Origin: Hyphomicrobiales bacterium
GTDB taxonomy: Bacteria; Pseudomonadota; Alphaproteobacteria; Rhizobiales; Xanthobacteraceae
Length of the DNA: 64,000 bases
NCBI GenBank assembly: GCA_009377755.1
Contig: WHTM01000022.1
Location: forward strand, 1 to 64,000
Reading direction: 5' to 3'
Shown: in pieces, positions 7,760-15,497 of the stretch
How positions within the stretch are numbered: position 1 is the stretch's first letter
Layout: every line of letters starts with the position of its first letter
Position numbers and translations under genes: made by a program
The notes under the pieces: generated by a model
What the model saw: only the letters and a program-made list of their open reading frames with translations
Database searches by the model: none
Told to the model about the DNA's origin: nothing

Positions 7760-8430
7760 GCGCGCCGCTCCCGGTCAGCGTCGCGATGATCGTCGAGTGC
7801 GTCGCCGCCGCCTTCGACGTCGCTCCGCGCGACATCCGCTCCGACCGGCGGCGCACGGCAGACGGCGGCGCCCGCAACGCCGTCTACTGGGTCGCCCGCG
7901 AATTGACGGGCAGCACGTTTGCGCTGATCGGCCGCGCGCTCGGCCGCGACCATTCGACGGCGCTGCACGGCGCGGAACGGGCCGCGGCCCGGCGCGCGCG
8001 CGATCCCGACTATGCGGCGAAGCTCGACGCGATCGTCGTCGCCGTGCAGGCGATCGGGCGCTCCAATCTCGCACACGCGCTCGCCGATGCCGACGCGGTC
8101 GCCGCGGCCGGGCGCATCGCCGCCGATCCGCTGCGCGAGGCCACGCGCGTCTCGACCTTGGAGACGGCGGCGATGGCGGCGCGCCTGATCGACCTCGAAG
8201 ACGTCGCCGGCGCCACGTTCCAGCTGCTCTGCCACCTCGACGACTTGCAGGCGAACGCCGGCGCGGCCGAGCGGACCGCCGCGCTGCGCGCCAGCGCCCG
8301 CGCGCTGATCACCAGCATCGCCAGCGCGCTGGAGGCGCTCGGCTACGCAACAGAGGAGAACAACGATGGCCCGGACCAATACCAGCAAGACCAAGACGCC
8401 GGCCTCGGCCTTGCCGGTGCCGCAGAGTGA
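7756..8430 (+). CDS. DnaA domain IV-like DNA-binding protein
   Basis: A 224-residue protein. Residues about 38-75 (ARNAVYWVARELTGSTFALIGRALGRDHSTALHG) match the C-terminal DNA-binding domain of the DnaA initiator, including the GRDHST signature, but there is no AAA+ domain. The remaining helical part is unassigned. It could recognise DnaA boxes or phage sites and bring host replication proteins to phage DNA, which is inference. It overlaps the preceding gene by ATGA and the Gam gene by 65 bp, so its last 20 codons may be dispensable. Confidence 0.75.
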   Translation: MSAPLPVSVAMIVECVAAAFDVAPRDIRSDRRRTADGGARNAVYWVARELTGSTFALIGRALGRDHSTALHGAERAAARRARDPDYAAKLDAIVVAVQAIGRSNLAHALADADAVAAAGRIAADPLREATRVSTLETAAMAARLIDLEDVAGATFQLLCHLDDLQANAGAAERTAALRASARALITSIASALEALGYATEENNDGPDQYQQDQDAGLGLAGAAE

Positions 8431-8908
8431 TGCCGCAGCGAGCGAGGCGGTCGCCCGCGTCGGCGAACTGCAACGCGAGCTGGCGCGCCGCGAGGCGGAC
8501 ATGAACGACGCGCTCGCCGCCATCAAGGCCGAGTGCGAGGAGGCGGCGGCGCCGCTGAAGCGGGAGGTCGCCGAGCGCACGCAAGCGCTGAAGGCCTATT
8601 GCGAGGCGAACCGCGACCGGCTCACCGGCAGCGGCAAGGTGAAGTTCTACGACTTTCCGGCCGGCAAGATCGCCTGGCGCGCGCGTCCGCCGAAGGTGAC
8701 CTTGCGCGACAAGGTCGACGTGATCCTCACGCGCATCAAGGCACTCGGCCTGATGCAGTTCGTGCGCGTCAAGCACGAGGTCGACAAGGAGGCGATGCTC
8801 GCCGAGCCCGATCTCGCCGCCACCATCACCGGCGTGTCGATCGGCTCGGCCGGCGAGGACTTCGTCGTTGAGCCGTTCGAGGCCGCGCTGGCGGAGGCCG
8901 CGTCGTGA
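8366..8908 (+). CDS. gam: Host-nuclease inhibitor Gam
   Basis: A 180-residue Mu Gam family protein, which coats double-stranded DNA ends and blocks RecBCD-type exonucleases. The N-terminal half is a long charged helix (LQRELARREADMNDALAAI) and the C-terminal half contains the family block KVKFYDFPAGKIAWRARPP and VKHEVDKEAMLAEPDLAA. The start has the ribosome site GAGGAGAACAACG. It lies within the last codons of the DnaA-like gene and overlaps the next gene as GTGA. Confidence 0.9.
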   Translation: MARTNTSKTKTPASALPVPQSDAAASEAVARVGELQRELARREADMNDALAAIKAECEEAAAPLKREVAERTQALKAYCEANRDRLTGSGKVKFYDFPAGKIAWRARPPKVTLRDKVDVILTRIKALGLMQFVRVKHEVDKEAMLAEPDLAATITGVSIGSAGEDFVVEPFEAALAEAAS

Positions 8909-9537
8909 CCGCGGCCACACGCCAGCAGATCGGGGCCATCCATGCCATCGCCAAGGCGCTGCGTCTCGACGACGGCGTGCGCCGGTCGATCATGCATGAC
9001 GAGACCGGCAAGCTCTCTGCGGCGCTGCTGACCGAACCCGAGGCCGGCCGCATCATCGACCGTTTGAAGCAGCTTCAAGCGGCCGTCGATCCCGGTTCAA
9101 AGCCGGCGGCCGGCGCGATCCGCATGGACGGTCCCTATGCGGCGAAGCTCCGCGCGCTGTGGATCGCCGGCTTCAACCTCGGGGTCGTGCACGACCGCAC
9201 CGACCGCGCGCTGTGTGCCTTCATCGAGCGCCAGACCGGCATTTCGCATCCGCGCTTCCTGCGCGAGCCGGCCGACGCCGCCAAGGCGGTCGAGGGCATC
9301 AAGGCGTGGCTCGCCCGCGAGGCCGGCGTGCGCTGGGGGCGCGAAACCAGCGACCCGGTCGAGCTCAAGCGCGCGATCGTGTTCGCGCAGCACGAGCGGC
9401 TGCGCGCGCTCGGCGCCGACATCGGCCCGGCGCGCATCTGGCATTGCGGCGCCGCCCAGCTGGACCAGGTCGCGAACGCCCGCGGCCGGCAGTTGCGCGC
9501 CGCGCTGGCGCGGCAAGCGAAGGAGGCCGTGCGATGA
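8905..9537 (+). CDS. gemA: GemA/gp16-type regulatory protein
   Basis: A 210-residue protein of the Mu gp16/GemA family (DUF1018), which in Mu modulates host gene expression and DNA gyrase/topoisomerase activity. It has the typical start RQQIGAIHAIAKALRLDDGVRR and the block TGKLSAALLTEPEAGRIIDRLK. The GTG start at 8905 overlaps the Gam stop. Confidence 0.85.
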   Translation: MTAATRQQIGAIHAIAKALRLDDGVRRSIMHDETGKLSAALLTEPEAGRIIDRLKQLQAAVDPGSKPAAGAIRMDGPYAAKLRALWIAGFNLGVVHDRTDRALCAFIERQTGISHPRFLREPADAAKAVEGIKAWLAREAGVRWGRETSDPVELKRAIVFAQHERLRALGADIGPARIWHCGAAQLDQVANARGRQLRAALARQAKEAVR

Positions 9538-9845
9538 CCAGCACACCCGTCGTCTTTGCCGCGCTGACCGAGCGCGAGGCACGGCTGCTGCGCCTGTCGG
9601 CGGACAACGTCGTCGCCGCGCTTTCCCTCGGCCCGACCAGCGTGACCATCAGTCTTTCGCGGCCAGGCCCCGTCTACGCGCTGACCGTGGCCGGCCTGGG
9701 CGGCGTCTGCAGCGCGGCTTGCTTCGATGCCGGCGCGCGGATGCTGGCCTCCCACGTGTTCGACGGCGTCGCCGAGTTCTCCGCCTTCATCGAGCGCGCC
9801 GCGAGCGCCGGGCGCTTCGTGCTGCCCGTGGGAGCCGCCGCATGA
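9534..9845 (+). CDS. Hypothetical phage protein
   Basis: A 103-residue protein of mixed alpha/beta character, starting at ATG 9534 in ATGA overlap with gemA and ending in overlap with the next gene. No recognised domain. Its position between gemA and the regulatory genes suggests an early/middle accessory role. Confidence 0.6.
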   Translation: MTSTPVVFAALTEREARLLRLSADNVVAALSLGPTSVTISLSRPGPVYALTVAGLGGVCSAACFDAGARMLASHVFDGVAEFSAFIERAASAGRFVLPVGAAA

Positions 9846-10150
9846 ACCGGGGGGGCGTGATCGCGCAGCCGAGGCTGACCGACGCCGCGCCGGCGCTGCC
9901 GGACGTGAGCTTTGCCGAGCTGGCGTTCCAGCTGCGCCTGGTCGCGCGCAGCGAGGCGATCACCGCCGCGCAGATGGAGCACTTCATCGCGACGCTGCCG
10001 GCGGAGCTGACGCTGACCTTGCGCCGGCTGCTCGCCGATCAGAAGGCGCACGCCGCGCGCGTCGGCCTCTGCGTGAAATTCTGCGAAGCAATCGCCGCGC
10101 GCGAAACGGAAGTCCGCGCGCTGTTCGCCCGCGAAGGAGGTCTGTCATGA
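9842..10150 (+). CDS. Hypothetical phage protein
   Basis: A 102-residue, largely helical protein (AELAFQLRLVARSEAITAAQM and on) coupled to both neighbours by ATGA overlaps. A GAAGGAGG site near its 3' end serves the following gcrA-like gene. No domain recognised. Confidence 0.6.
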   Translation: MNRGGVIAQPRLTDAAPALPDVSFAELAFQLRLVARSEAITAAQMEHFIATLPAELTLTLRRLLADQKAHAARVGLCVKFCEAIAARETEVRALFAREGGLS

Positions 10151-10680
10151 ACACCACTGAAGCCCGCGCCGGCTGGACCGACGAGCGCGTCGCGCTGCTC
10201 AAGAGGCTGTGGGCGGACGGCCTGTCCGCCTCGCAGATCGCCGCCGAGCTTCATCACGTCACCCGCAACGCCGTGATCGGCAAGGTGCACCGGCTCGGCC
10301 TATCCGGCCGCGCCAAGAGCCCGTCGTCGCGGATGCCCCGGCCGCGCAAACCCCGCGCGAGCCGCCTGGCGCCGCGGCTGGCGTGGCGTGGCAACACCGC
10401 GCTGGCAGAGAGTCTCGCGCCAGACGCCGAGCCGGAGATCATCGCCGACAACGTCATCCCGTTCGGCCAGCGCCGCACGCTGCTCGAACTCAACAGCGAG
10501 CATTGCCGCTGGCCGATCGGCGATCCGCAGGTGGAGGATTTCTACTTCTGCGGCGGGCGCGCCATCGGCGCGGTGCCAGCCGTTCAGCACGACGGCGTTG
10601 TCGAAATCCCCTACTGCGCCTGGCACGCCCGCATGGCCTACCGGCCGCCGACCGAGCGTCACGCGCGAGCGTCGGCATGA
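10147..10680 (+). CDS. gcrA: Phage-encoded GcrA-family cell-cycle regulator
   Basis: A 177-residue protein. Residues about 9-57 (GWTDERVALLKRLWADGL, SASQIAAELHHVTRNAVIGK, VHRLGLSGRAK) closely follow the DNA-binding domain of alphaproteobacterial GcrA. The C-terminal third contains the family's LLEL(N)SEHCRWPIGDP and DFYFCGGRAI, then PYCAWHARMAY, with conserved cysteines. In Caulobacter GcrA binds sigma-70 RNA polymerase and promoters with methylated GANTC. The phage copy has all recognisable parts. It is in the middle operon between gemA and the Mor-type activator. A role in steering host or phage promoters is inferred. Confidence 0.9.
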   Translation: MNTTEARAGWTDERVALLKRLWADGLSASQIAAELHHVTRNAVIGKVHRLGLSGRAKSPSSRMPRPRKPRASRLAPRLAWRGNTALAESLAPDAEPEIIADNVIPFGQRRTLLELNSEHCRWPIGDPQVEDFYFCGGRAIGAVPAVQHDGVVEIPYCAWHARMAYRPPTERHARASA

Positions 10681-11090
10681 GCAAGCGCCACGCGGCACCG
10701 GCGGGCAACGGCGCGAAGCTGCTGGCCGAATTGCGCGCCGCGCATCCGCATCGGCGCGAGGTCATCCTCGAAGATGCGGCCCGCGTCTACGGCGAGGGCT
10801 TTGCGCTAGCAGCTCGCCGCGGAGGGCAAGCCGTCATGAAGAAGCCCGCGCATCGCCGCCCGCGCTACATCACCGTCACCGACCACGCGCTGATCCGCTT
10901 CATGCAGCGCGCCGGCGGCGTCGAGATGGAGGTGGTGCGCGCGCAGCTGGCACAGGCGCTCAACCGCGCCCGCAACGCGGCCGACAGCATCGGCCAGGGC
11001 AGCTACCGCATCGTCGCCGACGGCCTCGTCTACGTGGTCAAGGACGACAACGTCGTCACCGTCCTGCACGAGCACAAGCCGTTGCCATGA
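10677..11090 (+). CDS. Hypothetical phage protein, possible two-start gene
   Basis: A 137-residue frame in ATGA overlap with gcrA. The first about 50 residues are helical. From the internal ATG at 10836 (MKKPAHRRPRYITVTDHALIRF, preceded by GGAGGGCAAGCCGTC) the sequence looks like a compact alpha/beta domain (YRIVADGLVYVVKDDNVVTVL) reminiscent of small RelE-like or DUF-type phage proteins. The inner start may be used on its own. Function is not assigned. Confidence 0.6.
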   Translation: MSKRHAAPAGNGAKLLAELRAAHPHRREVILEDAARVYGEGFALAARRGGQAVMKKPAHRRPRYITVTDHALIRFMQRAGGVEMEVVRAQLAQALNRARNAADSIGQGSYRIVADGLVYVVKDDNVVTVLHEHKPLP

Positions 11091-11482
11091 CCACCTCGCT
11101 GCCGAACGTGCTGCGCGAGATCGCCGAGGCCGCCGGGCTGCCGGCGGCGATCGCGCTCGCGGCGCGCTGCGGCGGCACCCGCGTCTACATCCCCGCGCGC
11201 GTCACCGATGGGCACTGGCTCGCCGACTGCGTCGGCCGCGAGGCCGCGGACGCGATCTGCAAGTTGATCGGCGGCGGCGAGGTCGACATCCCGCTCGGCA
11301 ATACCGGCGCCTATCCGCAACTGCGCCGCACCATCGCCAAGCGCGTGCACGAGCTCGACCAGGCCGGCGCCTCGGCGGCGACCATCGCGCGCCGCGCTTC
11401 GGTCACCGAGCGGACCGTGCGCCGACATCGCCGCGCGCATGCCGGCGGCGGCAAGGGCGACAAGCAGGGCTCGCTGCTCTGA
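11087..11482 (+). CDS. Mor/C-family middle operon activator
   Basis: A 131-residue protein of the Mu Mor/C transcription activator family. The N-terminal dimerisation part has the family repeats (AIALAARCGGTRVYIP, then AICKLIGGGEVDIPLG). The C-terminal HTH is ASAATIARRASVTERTVRRHRR. In Mu, Mor switches on C and C switches on late genes. Here it is the last gene of the early/middle operon and is followed by a hairpin, so it probably drives lysis and head genes. Confidence 0.88.
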   Translation: MTTSLPNVLREIAEAAGLPAAIALAARCGGTRVYIPARVTDGHWLADCVGREAADAICKLIGGGEVDIPLGNTGAYPQLRRTIAKRVHELDQAGASAATIARRASVTERTVRRHRRAHAGGGKGDKQGSLL

Positions 11483-11513
11483 GAGACGATCCAGACAGTC
11501 GATGATATGCTGA

Positions 11514-11534
11514 TGCACCTCTTCCCTAGGTGCA
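11514..11534 (+). terminator. Hairpin after the Mor-type gene
   Basis: A perfect 7-bp stem (TGCACCT ... AGGTGCA) with a 7-nt loop, 32 bp after the Mor stop. No T-run follows, so it is only a weak terminator candidate. It separates the middle operon from the cargo gene at 11599. Confidence 0.4.
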
Positions 11535-11598
11535 CGGCTTGGCATTGCCATTTGCCCGGGTGGTGGCTGAGCGCGCCCGATTATGACACTATGATGCA

Positions 11599-12759
11599 AT
11601 GAGCGAATTTCAAGAAGTTGCCCACTGCGGCGGTAAGTTCATTGTCACGATTACCGAGGACCGATCGGTCAAATTCGGATTGCGACATTCGCGGCCGACC
11701 CCGGCGAGTTGGTTCGGACTATACGCGCTACCTCAAGGGATTCCGATTGGCACCATCGCACTCGGAGGCATTGGCGATCCGTGGAACGATCCGCCCCATC
11801 GATCATCCCTTCCAGTCTTTGTTGCCTCAGACAGTCAAGGATTTTTTGGCCATCGGTGTCACAGCTGCGGCGGATACTGGCGGTCAGATTCTGCTGGGTC
11901 GCGATGGCCGCTTACTTGCGCGTATTGCGGCCTCCGCGCTGAGCCGCACATGTTCCGGACCAAAGGGCAGATGGCCTTCATCGAAGCTTTCTGCCGCTTG
12001 GCGTGGCAAGCAATCGATGAGGGCAAGGCTGGCGAGTACATCATCGATATGGACACGGTCGCCGACCAGGTGGCTGGCAGCGTCGAACGGCCGGCATTCT
12101 ATTACACGGAGGAGTCACAGCAGACCAAGTTCGCCTGCTCCGCATGTGGCGGCCGCAGCGACATCCTCGGCATATCTGGATATTGCTCGACCTGCGGAAC
12201 GCGCAACGACCTCCAACAGTTCGAAGAGAAAATCGCCGAGATTCGCGATCGCCTGCAAAGTGGGGATATTGCCGCATATGACGTAGTCAAGGATGCGGTT
12301 TCAGCTTTTGACTCTTGTGCGCGCGCATACATGAAGCAACTAGCGTCGAAGGTACCGATGACGTCGAAGCGACGGCAGCGCTTTGAGCGAATGCTGTTCA
12401 ACGATGTTTGCGGGTGCGCAACCGAGGTGAGAAGCGCTTTCGAGATCGACATGCTTGACGGATTGACGGAAGGAGAGATCGCCTTCGCGACGAAGATGTT
12501 TCACCGCCGCCATATCTACGTTCATAATAATGGCGAGGTGGACGAGCGTTACTTGCGTGAGAGCGGTGACACCGGCATCAAGCTGAAGCAGGTTCTTCGG
12601 GAAACCTCTGAAAATGCAGTGCGCATCACCACACTTCTCGTGAAGATGGCCCGAAATCTGCAGCGGGACTTCCACGCCATTTTTCCTCCGGAAAAGGTTC
12701 CGATCGAGATGCACAATCCCCGCAAGACTCCTCGCCCAAGGGGGGCGACTCGGCCCTAA
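11599..12759 (+). CDS. Cargo gene: two zinc ribbons plus HEPN-like C-terminal domain
   Basis: A 386-residue protein unlike any structural phage gene here and visibly poorer in GC-ending codons than its neighbours, which suggests recent acquisition. It has two zinc ribbons: C87/C90 with C107/C110 (CHSCGG ... CAYCG) and C180/C183 with C196/C199 (CSACGG ... CSTCG). After a helical region, the C-terminal third contains FHRRHIYVHNNGEVDERYL (301-319), with R304-x4-H309 fitting the Rx4-6H pattern of HEPN RNases. It stands alone between two hairpins and downstream of the Mor gene, a typical place for moron genes. An antiphage or abortive-infection RNase role is inferred; the family is not identified. 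Confidence 0.75.
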   Translation: MSEFQEVAHCGGKFIVTITEDRSVKFGLRHSRPTPASWFGLYALPQGIPIGTIALGGIGDPWNDPPHRSSLPVFVASDSQGFFGHRCHSCGGYWRSDSAGSRWPLTCAYCGLRAEPHMFRTKGQMAFIEAFCRLAWQAIDEGKAGEYIIDMDTVADQVAGSVERPAFYYTEESQQTKFACSACGGRSDILGISGYCSTCGTRNDLQQFEEKIAEIRDRLQSGDIAAYDVVKDAVSAFDSCARAYMKQLASKVPMTSKRRQRFERMLFNDVCGCATEVRSAFEIDMLDGLTEGEIAFATKMFHRRHIYVHNNGEVDERYLRESGDTGIKLKQVLRETSENAVRITTLLVKMARNLQRDFHAIFPPEKVPIEMHNPRKTPRPRGATRP

Positions 12760-12785
12760 CTTCGGAGCCGGGCAGCCGAACGGCA

Positions 12786-12803
12786 CCCTGACACCTGTCA
12801 GGG
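12786..12803 (+). terminator. Hairpin after the cargo gene
   Basis: A perfect 8-bp stem CCCTGACA/TGTCAGGG with a 2-nt loop, followed by TTATTTC, 26 bp after the HEPN-like gene's stop. Suited as an intrinsic terminator bounding the cargo gene. A hairpin of the same design lies at 21612-21629. Confidence 0.55.
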
Positions 12804-12860
12804 TTATTTCGGGACAATTCGGGATGCATCGTCTCCTCCGCATTCGGGGGAGATGTTCAC

Positions 12861-13208
12861 GTGCAACGCATCGCCGCTCTGCTGCTGTTCGCCGTCGCGC
12901 TGCTGCCACCGGGGGGGGCAACCGCACACGATTCCTGGATTTCCCGCGGCGGCTTGAGAAACAGCGCCGGCGAATGGTGCTGCGGCGCCGGCGACTGCGC
13001 CGTGATGGACGCGAAGGCGGTCGGGCTCACGTCGGCCGGCTACATCGTCGCCGGCTACGGCACCATCCTCGGCACCAACCAGCGCGAGCGATACCGCGAG
13101 ACCGTGCCGCTTCACGAAGCGCAGCCGTCGCCGGACGGCGCTTATTGGCGCTGCCGAAGGCCGGACGGTTCGCGCCGCTGCTTCTTCGCACCGCCGCCTG
13201 GGAGCTGA
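12861..13208 (+). CDS. Secreted cysteine-containing protein
   Basis: A 115-residue protein with a clear signal peptide (MQRIAALLLFAVALLPPGGATA), then a mature part with six cysteines (CCGAGDC, WRCRRP, RRCFF). GTG 12861 follows GGGGGAGATG. It begins the lysis region. Similar small secreted proteins occur in alphaproteobacterial prophages. Function is unknown, possibly periplasmic. Confidence 0.7.
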   Translation: MQRIAALLLFAVALLPPGGATAHDSWISRGGLRNSAGEWCCGAGDCAVMDAKAVGLTSAGYIVAGYGTILGTNQRERYRETVPLHEAQPSPDGAYWRCRRPDGSRRCFFAPPPGS

Positions 13209-13214
13209 CACCAG

Positions 13215-13397
13215 ATGATCGGAACCGGACTCGTCATCGCCGGCATGAGCTCCACCATCGGGCTGCTGATCGTCCTGGCGTCGGCGCATCATCCGACTGG
13301 CGGGTCGGCGGCGAATGCCGGCGTGGTGCTCGGCTGTGTCGTCTTCTTCGTGCTCGGCATCATCCTGATGCTGGCGGGCGCGCTGTTCGGAGCATGA
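13215..13397 (+). CDS. Small two-span membrane protein (holin candidate)
   Basis: A 60-residue protein with two hydrophobic spans (GLVIAGMSSTIGLLIVLAS and VVLGCVVFFVLGIILMLAG) separated by a short polar loop. Size, topology and position immediately before the endolysin fit a class II holin, but the assignment rests on context only. Confidence 0.6.
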   Translation: MIGTGLVIAGMSSTIGLLIVLASAHHPTGGSAANAGVVLGCVVFFVLGIILMLAGALFGA

Positions 13398-13401
13398 CCC
13401 C

Positions 13402-14277
13402 GTGAAGGTGAGCTTCACCAAGGCGCTCGACCGCGTGCTCGTCTACGAAGGCGGCTACAGCAATCATCCGCGCGATCCCGGCGGCCCGACCAACAAGGGC
13501 GTCATCCAGCGCGTCTATGACGGCTGGCGCAAGAGCCGGGGCGAAGCGCCGCGCAGCGTCAAGCACATCACCGCCGCCGAGCTGCGTGCGATCTACAAGC
13601 GCCAGTATTGGGACAAGGTGCAGGGCGATCGGCTGCCGGCCGGCGTCGACTTCGTGGTGTTCGACGGCGCCGTCAATTCCGGGCCGTCGCAGGCGACCAA
13701 GTGGCTGCAGCGCGCGCTGCGCATGAGCCGCGTCGACGGCGACCTCGGCGAAGCGACGGTGGCGGCGGCGCTTAGCGCTCCCGACCACGATGTGCTGATC
13801 GCCGACATCCTCCGCCGCCGCCTCGGCATGCTGCAGGGCCTCACGACCTGGCCCGACTTCGGCAAGGGCTGGAGTTCGCGGCTTAAGAGCTGCCGCGTCA
13901 TCGGCCAGGCCTGGGCCGCCGGCTCGGTCGGCCCGCAGCCGGCCGCGGTGTGCGAGGAAGGCGGCAACGCCAAAGGCCTGGTCGCCGACGTCGCGCTGCC
14001 GCCGGTCTCCGAGGAATCGGGCGTCAAGGCGACGGTCGGCGGCTCCAGCGTCGCCGCCACCGTGCAGACCGCGCAGACGCAGCTGGAGCCGCTGGTCGGC
14101 ACCTCGAACACGGTCTCGACCATCTACGCGGCGCTCACCATCGCGGCGATCGTGATCGCGGTCGGCGGCGTCGGCTACGCGCTGTGGGCCTCGCGCCGGC
14201 GTAAACGCGCCGAGCGCGCCTGGTCGGGCGAGGCCGAGGGCGATCTCGACGCGCTGATGAACGAGGTGCCGGCATGA
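13402..14277 (+). CDS. GH108 endolysin with C-terminal membrane anchor
   Basis: A 291-residue peptidoglycan hydrolase. Residues 1-95 are a glycoside hydrolase 108 domain with the catalytic Glu in VYEGGYSNHPRDPGG (E16). Residues about 95-180 are a PG_binding_3-like domain. Beyond the usual length there is a linker and one membrane span near 231-252 (TIAAIVIAVGGVGYALWAS) followed by a basic, then acidic tail. The tail span suggests membrane tethering and may give holin-like or delayed-release behaviour. The GTG start at 13402 lies 4 bp after the holin-like stop; it overlaps the spanin gene. Confidence 0.9.
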   Translation: MKVSFTKALDRVLVYEGGYSNHPRDPGGPTNKGVIQRVYDGWRKSRGEAPRSVKHITAAELRAIYKRQYWDKVQGDRLPAGVDFVVFDGAVNSGPSQATKWLQRALRMSRVDGDLGEATVAAALSAPDHDVLIADILRRRLGMLQGLTTWPDFGKGWSSRLKSCRVIGQAWAAGSVGPQPAAVCEEGGNAKGLVADVALPPVSEESGVKATVGGSSVAATVQTAQTQLEPLVGTSNTVSTIYAALTIAAIVIAVGGVGYALWASRRRKRAERAWSGEAEGDLDALMNEVPA

Positions 14278-14672
14278 TCCCGTTCGCCGTCAAGGCCGTC
14301 CTATGGGTGCTCAACGGTGGCTGGCGCTACCTCCTCGGTGCCGCGGCGGTGCTGCTCGTGGTCGCGACGCATGCCTATGCGTGGCGCCACGGTTACGCGG
14401 CGGCCGACACGAAATGCGAGGCGCGGGCGCTGCGCGCGCAGGTCGACAAGCTCAAGCTTGAACTCAAAGCCGCGCACGGGCTCGCCGAGTCGGCCAAGGC
14501 GACGCTGGCACAGTTGCAGCAACAGGACGTCCAATCACAGGAGCGGATGCGTGACCTTTACGTTCAGATCGACGCCATGCGGAGCCAGCCGGCGGGGAAG
14601 CCGGAGCGCGCGGCTCTGCTTGACGCTCGCTGCGGCCTCACTCGTGGCGGCGTGCGCTTCTTCTCCCGTTAG
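14274..14672 (+). CDS. Inner-membrane spanin (Rz-like)
   Basis: A 132-residue protein with one N-terminal membrane span (LLGAAAVLLVVATHAYAW) and a long periplasmic coiled-coil (AQVDKLKLELKAAHGLAES). It fits an i-spanin, which together with the lipoprotein encoded in the overlapping frame fuses inner and outer membranes at lysis. It overlaps the endolysin by 4 bp. Confidence 0.8.
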   Translation: MIPFAVKAVLWVLNGGWRYLLGAAAVLLVVATHAYAWRHGYAAADTKCEARALRAQVDKLKLELKAAHGLAESAKATLAQLQQQDVQSQERMRDLYVQIDAMRSQPAGKPERAALLDARCGLTRGGVRFFSR

Positions 14673-14877
14673 CCGGGAGCTGACGACGCAGATCGGTCCG
14701 CCGCCGGCTTATCTGCGGCCGGTGAAGGTATCGGCGCCGAAGCTCGGCGAGAGCTGCCTGCTGATCGCCGAGCGCGAGCAGGCCGGCCGGCTCAAGGCCA
14801 ACACCATCATCGCGGCGGCGAGCCGCGACTGGCAGCGCATCCGCGTCACGCTCGGTGGGCAGGCGGGGGCGGAGTGA
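14551..14877 (+). CDS. Outer-membrane spanin lipoprotein (Rz1-like), embedded
   Basis: A 108-residue protein read in another frame from within the i-spanin gene, overlapping it by 122 bp. GTG 14551 is preceded by CAGGAGCGGATGC. The N-terminus ends in a lipobox (SLVAACASS), giving a lipid-modified cysteine. The mature part is proline-containing and ends with an amphipathic helix. The embedded Rz/Rz1 arrangement is classic for lambda-like spanins. Confidence 0.8.
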   Translation: MTFTFRSTPCGASRRGSRSARLCLTLAAASLVAACASSPVSRELTTQIGPPPAYLRPVKVSAPKLGESCLLIAEREQAGRLKANTIIAAASRDWQRIRVTLGGQAGAE

Positions 14878-15200
14878 TGGAGCTGGGCACGCTCGCTCCG
14901 TGGGGCTCGACCCTGGTCGCCCTCGTCGCCTTGGGCGTGGCGATCGCCGGCAACCGCTCCAAGGCCATGTCGGAGAAAATGCGCTGGCTCGCGGACCGCG
15001 TCGACAAGGTCGAGGACCGGGCCACCGCGATCGAAACGCGGCTGGAGCATCTGCCCGCGAAGGAGACGACGCACCGGCTCGAAGTCTCGATGACCGAACT
15101 GCGCGCGGAAGTCGCCGTGCTCGCCGAGCGCATCAAGCCGGTCGCGGCCGTGTCGGAGCGTCTGCAGGAATTCCTGCTCGACGAGGTGAAACGCCGATGA
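14877..15200 (+). CDS. gp25-type protein (DUF2730)
   Basis: A 107-residue protein with an N-terminal membrane span (TLVALVALGVAIAGN) and a coiled-coil (RVDKVEDRATAIETRLEHL). Size and position match Mu gp25 (DUF2730), at the head of the DNA packaging block. ATG 14877 overlaps the preceding TGA; GTG 14874 is an alternative. The role is unknown even in Mu. Confidence 0.8.
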   Translation: MELGTLAPWGSTLVALVALGVAIAGNRSKAMSEKMRWLADRVDKVEDRATAIETRLEHLPAKETTHRLEVSMTELRAEVAVLAERIKPVAAVSERLQEFLLDEVKRR

Positions 15201-15496
15201 CCATGCACGACATCATCCGCGAGGAAGCGCGGCTGATCATCCTCAAGGCGCTGCAGGCGCAGGTCGACGAGCGGCTCAACTCCGAGCTGCTCCGCGCCGA
15301 GCTGGAGACCTACGGCATCGGCAAGTCGCGCGATTGGGTGCACGACGAGCTGAGCTTTCTCGCCGAGATGGGCGCGATCACGGTGGTCACCGCCGGCTCA
15401 GTGCGGGTCGCCACGCTCACCGAGAAGGGCGCGGCCCATCTCAAGCGCCAGATCGCGATCGAAGGCGTGAAGCGCCCCTCGCGGCCGGGGGCATGA
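15197..15496 (+). CDS. gp26-type phage protein (VpaChn25_0724 family)
   Basis: A 99-residue winged-helix-like protein (REEARLIILKALQAQVDERLNSELL, SRDWVHDELSFLAEMGAITV) of the family that lies between gp25 and gp27 in Mu-like phages. DNA binding during packaging is inferred. Overlaps gp25 by ATGA. Confidence 0.8.
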   Translation: MTMHDIIREEARLIILKALQAQVDERLNSELLRAELETYGIGKSRDWVHDELSFLAEMGAITVVTAGSVRVATLTEKGAAHLKRQIAIEGVKRPSRPGA

Positions 15497-15497
15497 C

